A DNA stretch of 36,763 nt from Bacteroidota bacterium (GCA_025352905.1 JANXRX010000193.1:1-36763), one strand, 5' to 3'; positions 16,783 through 24,718 are shown, counted from the stretch's first letter. A program made the numbers and translations. Notes: generated by a model not told the origin, from the sequence alone.

Positions 16783-16789
16783 AGATTTG
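16782..16789 (+). promoter_or_regulatory. -7 promoter element for the osmC gene
   Basis: An exact TAGATTTG 19 bp before the ATG at 16809. No good -33 box is seen; the last base of the inverted repeat is its first T. Confidence 0.45.
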
Positions 16790-16808
16790 CGATCTAAAAT
16801 AAATAACT

Positions 16809-17219
16809 ATGAAACGTACAGCAACCGCCATTTGGAATGGTTCCGGAAAAGAGGGTAGTGGTAACCTCAGCACCCAGAGCACCGTATTGAACAAAACGCA
16901 ATACTCTTTTAATTCGCGTTTTGCAGACGGGATCGGCACTAACCCGGAAGAACTAATGGCTGCTGCACACGCCGGCTGTTTTACCATGAAACTTACGTTT
17001 GTATTGGGTGCAGCTGGTTTTACGCCCGACAGCCTCGAAACAAACTGCACCATATCACTGGAAGATGGCGTGATCACCAAATCTGAACTGGTAGTGAAAG
17101 CTGCTGTTCCCGGTATCACTCCCGAAAAATTCCAGGAATGCGCCGCAGATGCCAAAGCCAACTGCCCCGTAAGTAAGGCTTATCATATGGAGATTACGCT
17201 GCAGGCGGATTTGGCATAG
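16809..17219 (+). CDS. osmC: OsmC-type peroxiredoxin
   Basis: A thiol-dependent peroxidase of the OsmC subfamily that reduces organic hydroperoxides. The 136 residues match E. coli OsmC in length and start (MKRTATAIWNGSGKEGSG). The two redox cysteines are present: C57 in AAAHAGCFTM and C119 in KANCPVSKAY. Further cysteines at 80 and 111 are not family-conserved as far as I know. It is monocistronic: divergent from csaA and convergent with the SirB1-like gene. A second OsmC-family protein of a different subfamily is at 28175-28579. Confidence 0.95.
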   Translation: MKRTATAIWNGSGKEGSGNLSTQSTVLNKTQYSFNSRFADGIGTNPEELMAAAHAGCFTMKLTFVLGAAGFTPDSLETNCTISLEDGVITKSELVVKAAVPGITPEKFQECAADAKANCPVSKAYHMEITLQADLA

Positions 17220-17230
17220 TTGCAGTGCTG

Positions 17231-17296
17231 TTCGTGAGGCGTGAGACATCAGTCGTGAGAGATCTTTTGCTCACGTTTCAGGTCTCACGACTCATG
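17231..17296. repeat. Imperfect palindrome built from the word CGTGAG
   Basis: The spacer between two convergent genes. The left arm contains CGTGAG three times (17233, 17240, 17254) and the right arm contains the complement CTCACG or CTCATG three times (17270, 17284, 17291), so the copies pair in nested order. CGTGAGAC (17240-17247) and GTCTCACG (17282-17289) pair perfectly. The right arm begins directly after the stop codon of the leftward gene. Confidence 0.75.
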
Positions 17297-17298
17297 TT

Positions 17299-18168
17299 TC
17301 AATCCAACAGTTCCGCAAGTAACACCAGCTCCTTTTGTTTATAATCATTTGACGGGATGTCGAAGCATTTGGCCGTTTCTGTTAACAGGACCTGGATGAT
17401 CCTTTTGTGCGACTGTGGTTTGAAATAGGAAGGGGCGGGTGGTACGGATAGTCTTTTGAAATAATTCTCGACGTCTTTATGCGAGAATGCCTGGCCGGTT
17501 GTTGCATCCACATAAAAATGGATCTTATCCTGGGGGTGGCCCATATAAGTGGCCGCATCATAATCTGAATGATAAAAAGCAATGATACACTGCTTGGGAA
17601 TATTAATGATCTTGGCATTGATATCCAGCAGATCGCACATCACCTGGTACAGGATCCCATTGGTTAATGCATTGCCTTTTTTGCTTTCCAACACTTTCTG
17701 AATAAAGAAATCATCGGGGTGCTCATAATTCACTTCCACCCCTTTCAAATTGTAATAATTGTAAATGATGCTCGAAAGCACATTCGCCTGCTCCAGCGGG
17801 GTTAAAAAACTGTTCAGCTCCAGCCATACATTGCGCCGGATCTTTTCAACGTCCTGCAAAACAGGGGTTGTATGCAGATCGGGATATTGAAATTTGGCAA
17901 CCAATAATGCGCCCAGTAAAAGATCATGGTAAGCGCCATCGCGCCATTCAATAAAATCGTTGGTTAGATCTGTATAATGGAGGTGATGAATGATCATCTC
18001 AATACGTTCCTGTACATCTTCACTAAGGGTGGTTTCCCATAAATGTTCGAGGTTGGGAATGATGTTCTTGCCATAAGCCACGATCTTCTCCGAAACGGTA
18101 GAATATACTTCTTCGTCGGGGTCATCTATAAGGGTAAACAATGCGTTGATCTCTCTGGTTTCCTGCAT
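17299..18168 (-). CDS. SirB1/transglutaminase-like family protein
   Basis: A cytosolic protein of about 289 residues (ATG 18168, MQETREINALFTLIDDPDEEV in two parts; an in-frame ATG at 18195 adds nine residues). The order is an N-terminal helical repeat-like region, then the SirB1 N-terminal/transglutaminase-like core, with LNSFLTPLEQANVLSSIIYN, FFIQKVLESKKGNALTNGILYQVMCDLL, NIPKQCIIAFYH, and FYVDATTGQAFSHKDVENYF. The nucleophilic cysteine of true transglutaminases appears absent from the usual place (GNALTNGILYQVM), so it is probably not an enzyme of that kind. SirB1-like proteins are widespread and poorly understood. No functional link to neighbours is visible. Confidence 0.8.
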   Translation of the reverse strand: MQETREINALFTLIDDPDEEVYSTVSEKIVAYGKNIIPNLEHLWETTLSEDVQERIEMIIHHLHYTDLTNDFIEWRDGAYHDLLLGALLVAKFQYPDLHTTPVLQDVEKIRRNVWLELNSFLTPLEQANVLSSIIYNYYNLKGVEVNYEHPDDFFIQKVLESKKGNALTNGILYQVMCDLLDINAKIINIPKQCIIAFYHSDYDAATYMGHPQDKIHFYVDATTGQAFSHKDVENYFKRLSVPPAPSYFKPQSHKRIIQVLLTETAKCFDIPSNDYKQKELVLLAELLD

Positions 18169-18394
18169 AGATAGGGATCGGTTAATGATGCGCAAACGGG
18201 TTTATTCCCGGCATACGCATTACCGATTGCTATAGTAAACTAAATTAAATTTTCGTTATCAGGGTCGGGTAAGTTATCCTATGAGTGTGGAAATATGGCC
18301 TCACAATTGAATAATATTTAGATTATATATACGTTGCAGGTCAATGGATTGAGCAATATCGTAAAATTAACACCCTCCGATAGCCTACAATAAG

Positions 18395-18402
18395 TACCTT
18401 TG
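18395..18402 (+). promoter_or_regulatory. -7 promoter element for the desaturase gene
   Basis: An exact TACCTTTG 23 bp before the ATG at 18426. The rest of the gap from 18169 is AT-rich and I see no other gene or RNA in it. Confidence 0.45.
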
Positions 18403-18425
18403 CCACCTAACATTTAAAGCGAATT

Positions 18426-19505
18426 ATGTCACAGTTTGCCATCCCGAAGTTCCCCTCCGTTTCTAAATCCCTTCACACCGAATTAAAGAAAAGAGTACAG
18501 GAGTATTTCGACCAGCGCGGTATTGATTCAACCGGTAATCCAAAACTGTTTACCAAAGCGATCTGTATGATCATTGCTTTGGTGGCTGTATACATCCATT
18601 TGCTTTTCTGGACACCTGTTTGGTACCTGGCACTTGGTGAATGTGTGATCCTGGGCGGTATTGTTGCGGCGATCGGGTTCAATGTTATGCATGATGGCAG
18701 TCACGGCAGTTTCAGCAACAGGAAATGGGTGAACCGGATAGCGGCATCCTCCATCAGTTTATTAGGGGCCAACCATTTTATGTGGAACATGAAACACAAC
18801 ATGATCCACCACAGTTTTACCAATATCGACGGCGTGGATGATGATATCGAGATCGGCGTATTGATGCGGATGGCGCCTACACAAAAACGTTACATGATGC
18901 ACCGGTTTCAGCACGTATATTTTTGGTTCCTGTATATGCTGCTTTATGTTTTCTGGTTATTTTTTACAGATTATAAAAAATATTTTTCCCGGAAGATCGG
19001 CGCTGTACCTCTTAAGAAAATGAGTGTTGCTGATCATATCGAATTCTGGGGCGTAAAAGTTTACCATGCGGCCGTTTTTATCGTATTACCCATTGTTTGC
19101 CTGGGCTGGATAAACTGGCTGGTGGGGTTCCTGGTAATGAGTATGGTAGCCGGCTTTGTATTAAGCATCGTGTTCCAGTTGGCACATACGGTAGAACATA
19201 CCGAGTTTCCCGTGGTAAATACGGAAACACACCAGCTGCCTGATGAATTTGCCGCGCACCAGATAAAAACCACGGCCAATTTTGCGACGCGTAATAAATT
19301 AGTAAGCTGGCTGGTTGGCGGTTTGAATTTCCAGATCGAGCACCACCTTTTTCCAAAGATATCACACATACATTATCCTGCTATCAGCGAGATCGTACGG
19401 AATGTTTGCAATGAATACCAACTGCAATATATCGAGTACCCCACCATGCGTAAAGCGGTTTGGGCGCATGTAAGGTTCCTGAAGCAACTTGGGAAATACG
19501 ACTGA
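18426..19505 (+). CDS. Membrane fatty-acid (acyl-CoA) desaturase
   Basis: An integral-membrane di-iron desaturase of 359 residues that would insert a double bond into a membrane or CoA-linked acyl chain. The three histidine boxes are H89-DGS-H93, H124-NMI-H128-H129, and QIEHH near 303-307 (NFQIEHHLFPKISH). The Q in the third box is the mark of the front-end/linoleoyl-CoA type rather than the HVAHH delta-9 type. Four to five hydrophobic segments flank the boxes (about 45-85, 165-185, 215-250). It lacks the N-terminal cytochrome b5 domain of eukaryotic front-end desaturases, so electrons must come from a separate ferredoxin or similar; an adrenodoxin-type ferredoxin is 4.6 kb downstream, but a link is only speculation. 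Its TGA stop is the first codon of an inverted repeat. Confidence 0.93.
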   Translation: MSQFAIPKFPSVSKSLHTELKKRVQEYFDQRGIDSTGNPKLFTKAICMIIALVAVYIHLLFWTPVWYLALGECVILGGIVAAIGFNVMHDGSHGSFSNRKWVNRIAASSISLLGANHFMWNMKHNMIHHSFTNIDGVDDDIEIGVLMRMAPTQKRYMMHRFQHVYFWFLYMLLYVFWLFFTDYKKYFSRKIGAVPLKKMSVADHIEFWGVKVYHAAVFIVLPIVCLGWINWLVGFLVMSMVAGFVLSIVFQLAHTVEHTEFPVVNTETHQLPDEFAAHQIKTTANFATRNKLVSWLVGGLNFQIEHHLFPKISHIHYPAISEIVRNVCNEYQLQYIEYPTMRKAVWAHVRFLKQLGKYD

Positions 19506-19611
19506 TCGCGGATTGCGTCCGTCTATTAAAAGCATTAAAAAGGCTTCGGTAAAACCGAAGCCTTTTTAAGTATCATTATAATCATATAAAAATCCGCGCA
19601 ATCCGCGATCA
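19503..19611. repeat. 15-bp inverted repeat whose two arms each contain a gene's TGA stop
   Basis: TGATCGCGGATTGCG at 19503-19517 is repeated exactly, inverted, at 19597-19611. The arms begin with the stop codon of the desaturase (right-going) and that of topA (left-going), so both genes end in the same 15 bases. The topA side carries the word GCGGATT twice in a row. The repeat encloses a bidirectional terminator. Confidence 0.9.
19537..19567. terminator. Bidirectional Rho-independent terminator
   Basis: A 14-bp perfect stem (AAAAAGGCTTCGGT / ACCGAAGCCTTTTT) with loop AAA. The T-run on either strand lets it end both the desaturase and topA transcripts. Confidence 0.95.
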
Positions 19612-22179
19612 TTTCTTCTTAACCGGCTTGGGCTTGCTGCCGGTTTTTTTGGCGGCTACTTTTAATTTTTTAGAGAACGCGCCCGGAACCTGTTCCTCGA
19701 TCATTTTCTTAATGGGCTCGATATCTTCCATCAGCGCCAGCTCTTCTACAGTATACTTGGTTCCATCTGCCTTCTTGCCCAGCTTCAGCATCTTTTTCTG
19801 AAAACGGATAAACGGACCCCACCTGCCATTCTCAATGGATATTTTCTCTGCGGACCATTGTTTGATAAAACGGTTGGCTTCCTTGTCTATCTTTTTAGTA
19901 ACCAGTTCATCAATATCGGATTGGGTAAGCGTATCAAAATTATAAGCCCTTGGAATATTGATATACATATCGTTCCATTTGATAAAAGGGCCGAAACGAC
20001 CCTTGCCCTTGGTAACGGGCAGCTCCTGGAAAAACCCGATCGGCGCATCGGCCTCCTGTTTTTCGTGGATCAGCTGTATGGCCCTGTCCAATTCCATTTC
20101 GTGCAGATCCTCACCCTTTGGTATGGAAATAAACTGTTCACCCAATTTAATATAAGGGCCGAACCGACCAACATTAACAGAGAGTTCCAGCCCCTCGTAT
20201 TCGCCAAGCGTACGCGGCAGGGAGAAGAGTTGCATGGCTTCTTCCATCGTAATGGTTTCAATACTCTGCGAAGGCTTTAGCTTGGCAAACCGTGGTTTTT
20301 CTTCTTCATTTGCCGTATCACCTATCTGTACCATCGGCCCATAGCGTCCCATACGTGCGATCACTTTTTTACCCGTAGGTTCGTCAATACCCAAATCCCT
20401 TTCTCCTTTGGCGCGCTCGGCATTCTCCAATGTATGTTCGATCGTATCATGGAAAGGCTTATAAAACCCATCGATCATATTACTCCACACGATCTTTCCC
20501 TCGGCTATCTGGTCAAACTCCGCTTCGATCTTGGCCGTAAAACCAAAATCCATCACCTTATTAAAATACTGTTTCAAAAAATCGGTCACCACAATACCCA
20601 GGTCCGTTGGAAAAAGCTTGTTCTTTTCAGCACCTGTATTTTCCTGCAGGATCTCCTTTTCAATAGTATTGTTTTTGGTGAGCCGGAGAAGGTTTACTTC
20701 TCTCTTTACACCTTCTTTTTCCCGTTTCTCAACATAATTTCTTTTTACGATCGTTGAAATGGTAGGCGCATAGGTGGAGGGGCGCCCGATACCGAGTTCT
20801 TCCAGTTTCTTTACCAGGGCGGCTTCCGTATAACGCGCAGCCGGACGGGTAAACTTTTCAACGGCGGCCATTTCTACAAAACTCAGGTTGGTTCCCACAG
20901 TAAGTGGGGGAAGAATGCCCTCTGTATTTTCTTCATCTTCTTCCTCATCCTTACCTTCCATATACACTTTAAGGAACCCATCAAATTTCATCACTTCACC
21001 ACTCGCTGAAAGTGTTTCTCCATTGGTGCTGATATTGATCTTTGCCGTTGTTTTTTCAAATTCTGCGTCGCTCATCTGGGAGGCGATGGTTCTTTTCCAG
21101 ATCAGTTCATACAGACGGCGGGTTTCATCGTCCGGAACCGTATGGTTATTCATATACGTGGGCCTGATGGCTTCATGGGCCTCCTGTGCACTTTCATTCT
21201 TGTTCTTGAACTTGCGCGGCTGGTGATATTCATTTCCGTAAAAACTGGTTACTTCACTACGGATCTCCTGCAAAGCGGTATCACTTAAATTAATGCTGTC
21301 TGTACGCATATAAGTGATCTTACCGCTTTCATATAGTTTCTGCGCCAGCAGCATCGTCTTGCTTACACTGTATCCCATTTTACGGGACGCTTCCTGCTGC
21401 AGGGTAGAAGTAGTGAAAGGCGCGGCAGGTGTACGTTTAGCCGGTTTTACCTGTATATCCGTCACTTTGTAGACGGCCGCTTTGCAACTCTCTAAAAATT
21501 TCTGTGCGTCTTCTTGCCTGGAAACTTTTGAAGGGCCTTCTGCTTTAAAGTTTACCTGCTTATTATATATATCAGCGGCTGAAAAAATCGCTTCTATCTT
21601 GTAACTGCTCTCCGCTGCAAAATGGTTGATCTCCCTTTCACGTTCCACGATCAGTCTTACGGCCACACTCTGTACACGCCCCGCACTCAGGCTTCTTTGC
21701 ATGCCTATTTTACGCCATAATACCGGGCTCAGTTCAAAACCTACCAGCCTGTCAAGCACCCTTCTGGCCTGTTGCGCATTTACCAGGTTCATATTGATGG
21801 TTCTCGGGTTCTCTACTGCTTTCTTAATAGCCGGGGCAGTGATCTCATGAAAAACGATCCGTTTGGTTACTTTCGGATCAAGCCCCAACACCTCCGCCAG
21901 GTGCCAGCTGATACTTTCCCCTTCGCGGTCCCCATCCGATGCCAGCCATACTTCACCTGCTTTTTTGGCCAGTTGTTTCAGTTCCTTTACTACCCGCTCT
22001 TTTTCTTCGGGTACTTTATACCTGGGTTGATAATGGTTGTTCACATCAATCCCCATATCGTCCTTTTCGAGGTCGCGGATATGGCCATAACAGCTTTTTA
22101 CCTCAAAATCACTCCCGAGGATCTTTTCTATGGTTTTAGCCTTTGCCGGCGACTCAACGATCAATAAATTTTTTGCCAT
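19609..22179 (-). CDS. topA: DNA topoisomerase I (type IA)
   Basis: Relaxes negative supercoils by breaking one DNA strand. The 856 residues begin with the Toprim domain (about 3-140: LLIVESPAKAKTIEKILG, then DGDREGESISWHLAEVLG with its acidic triad). The catalytic core follows, with the active-site tyrosine Y290 in ITYMRTDSINLS and later LEELGIGRPSTYAPTI. Instead of zinc fingers, the C-terminus has four topoisomerase C-terminal repeats with GR-GP cores (GRYGPMVQIG, GRFGPYIKLG, GRFGPFIKW, GRWGPFIRF), then a lysine-rich tail. This layout is usual in Bacteroidota. A short acidic insert (EGKDEEEDEENTEG) interrupts the core near residue 400. It ends in the shared inverted repeat. Confidence 0.97.
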   Translation of the reverse strand: MAKNLLIVESPAKAKTIEKILGSDFEVKSCYGHIRDLEKDDMGIDVNNHYQPRYKVPEEKERVVKELKQLAKKAGEVWLASDGDREGESISWHLAEVLGLDPKVTKRIVFHEITAPAIKKAVENPRTINMNLVNAQQARRVLDRLVGFELSPVLWRKIGMQRSLSAGRVQSVAVRLIVEREREINHFAAESSYKIEAIFSAADIYNKQVNFKAEGPSKVSRQEDAQKFLESCKAAVYKVTDIQVKPAKRTPAAPFTTSTLQQEASRKMGYSVSKTMLLAQKLYESGKITYMRTDSINLSDTALQEIRSEVTSFYGNEYHQPRKFKNKNESAQEAHEAIRPTYMNNHTVPDDETRRLYELIWKRTIASQMSDAEFEKTTAKINISTNGETLSASGEVMKFDGFLKVYMEGKDEEEDEENTEGILPPLTVGTNLSFVEMAAVEKFTRPAARYTEAALVKKLEELGIGRPSTYAPTISTIVKRNYVEKREKEGVKREVNLLRLTKNNTIEKEILQENTGAEKNKLFPTDLGIVVTDFLKQYFNKVMDFGFTAKIEAEFDQIAEGKIVWSNMIDGFYKPFHDTIEHTLENAERAKGERDLGIDEPTGKKVIARMGRYGPMVQIGDTANEEEKPRFAKLKPSQSIETITMEEAMQLFSLPRTLGEYEGLELSVNVGRFGPYIKLGEQFISIPKGEDLHEMELDRAIQLIHEKQEADAPIGFFQELPVTKGKGRFGPFIKWNDMYINIPRAYNFDTLTQSDIDELVTKKIDKEANRFIKQWSAEKISIENGRWGPFIRFQKKMLKLGKKADGTKYTVEELALMEDIEPIKKMIEEQVPGAFSKKLKVAAKKTGSKPKPVKKK

Positions 22180-22233
22180 ATAGCTGTTTCTCCGCTCTGT
22201 TGCGGCATTTTTCTACGTGTATAAGTAGTAAGG

Positions 22234-22286
22234 AATAAGTTCTAAGTAAAGGAATAAAACTTATTATTTACTACTTAAAACTTATT
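22234..22286. repeat. Imperfect palindrome built from the word ATAAGT
   Basis: AATAAGTTCTAAGTA at 22234-22248 pairs with TACTTAAAACTTATT at 22272-22286 at 14 of 15 positions. Further AAGTA, AGTAA and TTACT copies extend both arms to about 22221-22290. It lies between the hydrolase 3' end and the topA start. No other feature is seen in 22180-22334. Confidence 0.75.
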
Positions 22287-22334
22287 ACTCATCTCCCTGC
22301 AATATTAACCCAAACCATCAAAACACAAAAAATT

Positions 22335-23207
22335 TCAGGAATTGGCACTGCCGAAGAACTGAACGATCTCCGCGCAAACTTTGTTGTCTTTATACACTTT
22401 ACTGTGCCCAAGATGTTCTGTAACCAGGAAGCGGACATGTGGCAAACCGAGTGTAAGCAAAGGTTTCACATCATTAAATGTACAGATCGGATCCTGTTTG
22501 TCGTGCACCCATAAAACGGGTGCCTGGATGTTTTTGACTACCCGGCTAACCGAAAAATAACTCACCGGTTTACCCACTATTTCGGCGATCAGCTGAACAA
22601 AAGCGGCTTTTATTTTTTTATCCACCGGTATAAAACGGAAAAAATCGTCGATAGTGGTATGGGTTTCAGTGGCCGGCGCGATCAATACCAGTTTCCTGTT
22701 CTCAGGGTGGGAGAGCTCTTCAAAAGCAAGTGAGGCCGAGAGACCACCGAGCGAATGTCCCATCATGCCATATACCGGCCCATATAAAGACTCTATTTTC
22801 AGGAGGGCGTTTTTATAGATCAGGGCATTGATCAGTTTACCGTCGCTAATGCCGTGTGCGGGTGCATCGAAAGCCAACACCTCGAAGCCTTCTTTTTTGA
22901 GTGGTGAAATATATTTTTCGAATCGGTAACTGTAACTGCTGAAGCCATGAACGATCAGGATCTTTTTTCCATTGGGATGCTCGGGTATCCAGCGGAAACC
23001 ATGAATGGTGGATCCTTCAAGGTCGAAAGATAATTTTTCTGCTTTATGAAATACAGGCGGCTCTTTTCTTTTCTGTTTCTGGCCATACGGGGTGCAGAAC
23101 AATTGATAAGCCGCTTCGGCTGCTTTGCGTGGCGAAATCAGGCCAATGGTGTTGAGTTTTGTTTTATAGTAACCGATCAGCAACCTTTGTGCTAATTTCA
23201 TCTTCAT
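22335..23207 (-). CDS. Alpha/beta hydrolase
   Basis: A serine hydrolase of 290 residues with the alpha/beta fold. The nucleophile S152 lies in GHSLGG, the oxyanion segment is VHGFSSYS near 86-93, the acid is probably the Asp in HDKQDPIC, and the histidine is in EHLGHSK near the C-terminus. A basic ~50-residue N-terminal extension precedes the fold (LISPRKAAEAAYQLFCTPYGQ). There is no signal peptide. The substrate cannot be inferred; monoglyceride-lipase- or YheT-like esterases share this pattern. Start codons of this gene and the divergent DUF2520 gene are only 12 bp apart; a second ATG at 23201 is possible. Confidence 0.9.
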   Translation of the reverse strand: MKMKLAQRLLIGYYKTKLNTIGLISPRKAAEAAYQLFCTPYGQKQKRKEPPVFHKAEKLSFDLEGSTIHGFRWIPEHPNGKKILIVHGFSSYSYRFEKYISPLKKEGFEVLAFDAPAHGISDGKLINALIYKNALLKIESLYGPVYGMMGHSLGGLSASLAFEELSHPENRKLVLIAPATETHTTIDDFFRFIPVDKKIKAAFVQLIAEIVGKPVSYFSVSRVVKNIQAPVLWVHDKQDPICTFNDVKPLLTLGLPHVRFLVTEHLGHSKVYKDNKVCAEIVQFFGSANS

Positions 23208-23212
23208 AATTT

Positions 23213-23220
23213 CAAAGATA
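23213..23220 (-). promoter_or_regulatory. -7 promoter element for the hydrolase, overlapping the DUF2520 start
   Basis: On the minus strand an exact TATCTTTG sits five bases before the hydrolase ATG and overlaps the first base of the divergent gene. Transcription would start at or next to the hydrolase ATG, suggesting a leaderless mRNA or use of the ATG at 23201. Confidence 0.4.
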
Positions 23221-23984
23221 TGGAGGTTATCCTCATCGGCTCAGGGAATGTTGCCAGGTTAATGGGTAAGCTGCTCACCGGTAACGGTCACAGGATACAG
23301 CAAGTATATAGCAGGAACCCTGTTCATGCAAAATCTCTTGCAGATTCTGTAAATGCAACTGCTGTTGGTGATCTGTTACTGGTGAATAAACATGCCGATC
23401 TATACATCATCGCAGTAGCAGACGATGCTTTGCCCGGGGTAGCGGCCAGCCTGCGACTCGGTGATAAGCTGGTGATACATACTTCGGGATCTGTAGCCAT
23501 GGATATCTTACAAAATACAAGTAGTACCTATGGTGTATTATGGCCGGTAAAAATGATCCGGTCAGCAACTGAACAGCTTTCGCCTGCCACAATCGTGATA
23601 GATGGCAATTCGGAAAATACTATCCTGGAGATCGCAAACATTGCTGCCGGTTTGTCGGCCGCAGTTACCCGTGCCGATAGTAACACCCGGATAAAGATGC
23701 ATATGATCGCTACTTTCACGGCCAATTTCAGTAATCATCTATACCATCTCGCGGCAGATTATTGTGACAGGGAAAACATTGCATTCGCCGATTTTTTCCC
23801 CCTCATTGAAGCAGCCGTTGAACAGCTCCGCGAACAGCATCCACGCAACACACAGGCGGGAGCGGCATTCCGCGGCGACCGGCACACCATCGAAAAGCAC
23901 CGGAAACTGCTTAACAATAATCCCCGGATGCAGGAACTGTATGATGTTTTTACGGAAAGCATCAGGTTAACCTTCGATACGTGA
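23220..23984 (+). CDS. Rossmann-like/DUF2520 domain protein
   Basis: A putative NAD(P)-dependent oxidoreductase of 254 residues, resembling 6-phosphogluconate- or F420-dependent reductase folds. The N-terminal Rossmann domain (about 1-115) starts with a dinucleotide motif (VILIGSGNVARLMGKLL), has YSRNPVHAKSLA, the strand LYIIAVADDALPGVA, and VIHTSGSVAMDIL. The helical DUF2520 domain (about 130-254) follows, with MIATFTANFSNHLYHLA and an AGAAFRGDRHTIEKH segment. Its reaction is unknown. It heads a rightward gene run with ferredoxin, iscX, KdsC-like, UbiA, maf and DUF2851. Its TGA stop lies inside a 19-base palindrome. Confidence 0.9.
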   Translation: MEVILIGSGNVARLMGKLLTGNGHRIQQVYSRNPVHAKSLADSVNATAVGDLLLVNKHADLYIIAVADDALPGVAASLRLGDKLVIHTSGSVAMDILQNTSSTYGVLWPVKMIRSATEQLSPATIVIDGNSENTILEIANIAAGLSAAVTRADSNTRIKMHMIATFTANFSNHLYHLAADYCDRENIAFADFFPLIEAAVEQLREQHPRNTQAGAAFRGDRHTIEKHRKLLNNNPRMQELYDVFTESIRLTFDT

Positions 23985-23999
23985 GTCGTGACGACTCAC
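23981..23999. repeat. Palindrome GTGAGTCGT-G-ACGACTCAC over the DUF2520 stop codon
   Basis: Perfect 9-bp arms with one central base. The TGA stop is at 23982-23984. The word GTGAGTCGTGA also occurs, with one or two changes, in the palindrome at 17231-17296. Confidence 0.85.
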
Positions 24000-24069
24000 C
24001 GTAGCTTTCGATATTTGGCATTTCTCCCGATATTTCTCCGGTTTTCCCCTCAATTTGCTGTTTCTAAGA

Positions 24070-24077
24070 TACTTTTG
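24070..24077 (+). promoter_or_regulatory. -7 promoter element for the ferredoxin gene
   Basis: An exact TACTTTTG 19 bp before the ferredoxin ATG. A TTTG at 24054 is too close to be its -33 box. Confidence 0.45.
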
Positions 24078-24096
24078 CCGCTAAACGGACGAATTT

Positions 24097-24432
24097 ATGT
24101 ACACGATCAGGATAAATTTTGAGGAGAAGGGGCAGGAACCGGTTACCCTGTCGGGGATAACCCCGGATCAAAGTTTACTGGAGGTTTGCCTTGATAATGA
24201 TATTGAACTGCATCATAACTGCGGGGCGGTATGTGCCTGCAGTACCTGTCATATTTATGTGGATAAGGGGGGTGATTTCCTGGCAGAGCTTAGCGACAGG
24301 GAAGAGGATTTTATCGACAGGGCGGTAAACCCGCGGATCAATTCAAGACTGGGTTGCCAATGTATATTGCAATCCGGGATGGGCCTGGTGGAGATTACGC
24401 TGCCGGACCAGACCCAGTTCCTCGGGGAATAA
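24097..24432 (+). CDS. fdx: Adrenodoxin-type [2Fe-2S] ferredoxin
   Basis: A small cytosolic electron carrier of 111 residues. Its cluster ligands follow the adrenodoxin/Isc-ferredoxin pattern C42-x5-C48-x2-C51 (CGAVCACSTC) and C87 (SRLGCQ). Two extra cysteines, C46 and C89, sit beside them. LSDREEDFIDRA is the acidic helix that adrenodoxin-type ferredoxins use to bind partners. It is followed by iscX, as at the end of the E. coli isc operon (fdx-iscX), so it probably supplies electrons for Fe-S cluster assembly. The rest of the isc or suf genes are not in the window. It has its own exact -7 promoter element. Confidence 0.94.
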   Translation: MYTIRINFEEKGQEPVTLSGITPDQSLLEVCLDNDIELHHNCGAVCACSTCHIYVDKGGDFLAELSDREEDFIDRAVNPRINSRLGCQCILQSGMGLVEITLPDQTQFLGE

Positions 24433-24478
24433 GCCGCAGGAACGGGCCGTTATTTTGTACCAACTTCTAACCAATCAT

Positions 24479-24718
24479 ATGAGCCACTTTGAACCGCCGA
24501 TCCACTGGAATGACCATGAAGACATTGCGATGAAACTATACGAACGTTTTGGCGATGATTTTAATGAAGGCAAGATTTACCGTATCCGTTTTACCGACCT
24601 GCTTACCTGGATACTCGAAGTACCTAATTTTGAAGGAATAAAAGAACAAAGTACCGAAGGACACCTCGAGATGATACAGAGTGCGTGGGTGTATGAGTGG
24701 AGAGATAACCAAAAATAG
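24479..24718 (+). CDS. iscX: IscX-like Fe-S assembly protein
   Basis: A small acidic protein of 79 residues (E. coli IscX has 66). It keeps the IscX winged-helix pattern: IHWNDHEDIAMKLYERFGDD near the start, then IRFTDLLTWILEVPNFEG, and EGHLEMIQSAWVYEWRD at the end. IscX binds the cysteine desulfurase IscS and iron and tunes Fe-S cluster assembly. Start: the frame opens at 24455, but ATG 24479 fits the family start. It follows fdx after 46 bp, the same order as in the proteobacterial isc operon, and its end overlaps the KdsC-like gene by 26 bases. Confidence 0.9.
   Translation: MSHFEPPIHWNDHEDIAMKLYERFGDDFNEGKIYRIRFTDLLTWILEVPNFEGIKEQSTEGHLEMIQSAWVYEWRDNQK

Noticed and set aside
17221..17298. 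CRISPR-like array, because a short word recurs
   Set aside because: The copies are 6-8 bases, imperfect and inverted, with no regular spacers and no cas genes.
18169..18425. Small RNA or tRNA in the longest gene-free gap
   Set aside because: No tRNA-like fold or strong terminator was found; only the desaturase -7 element is supported.
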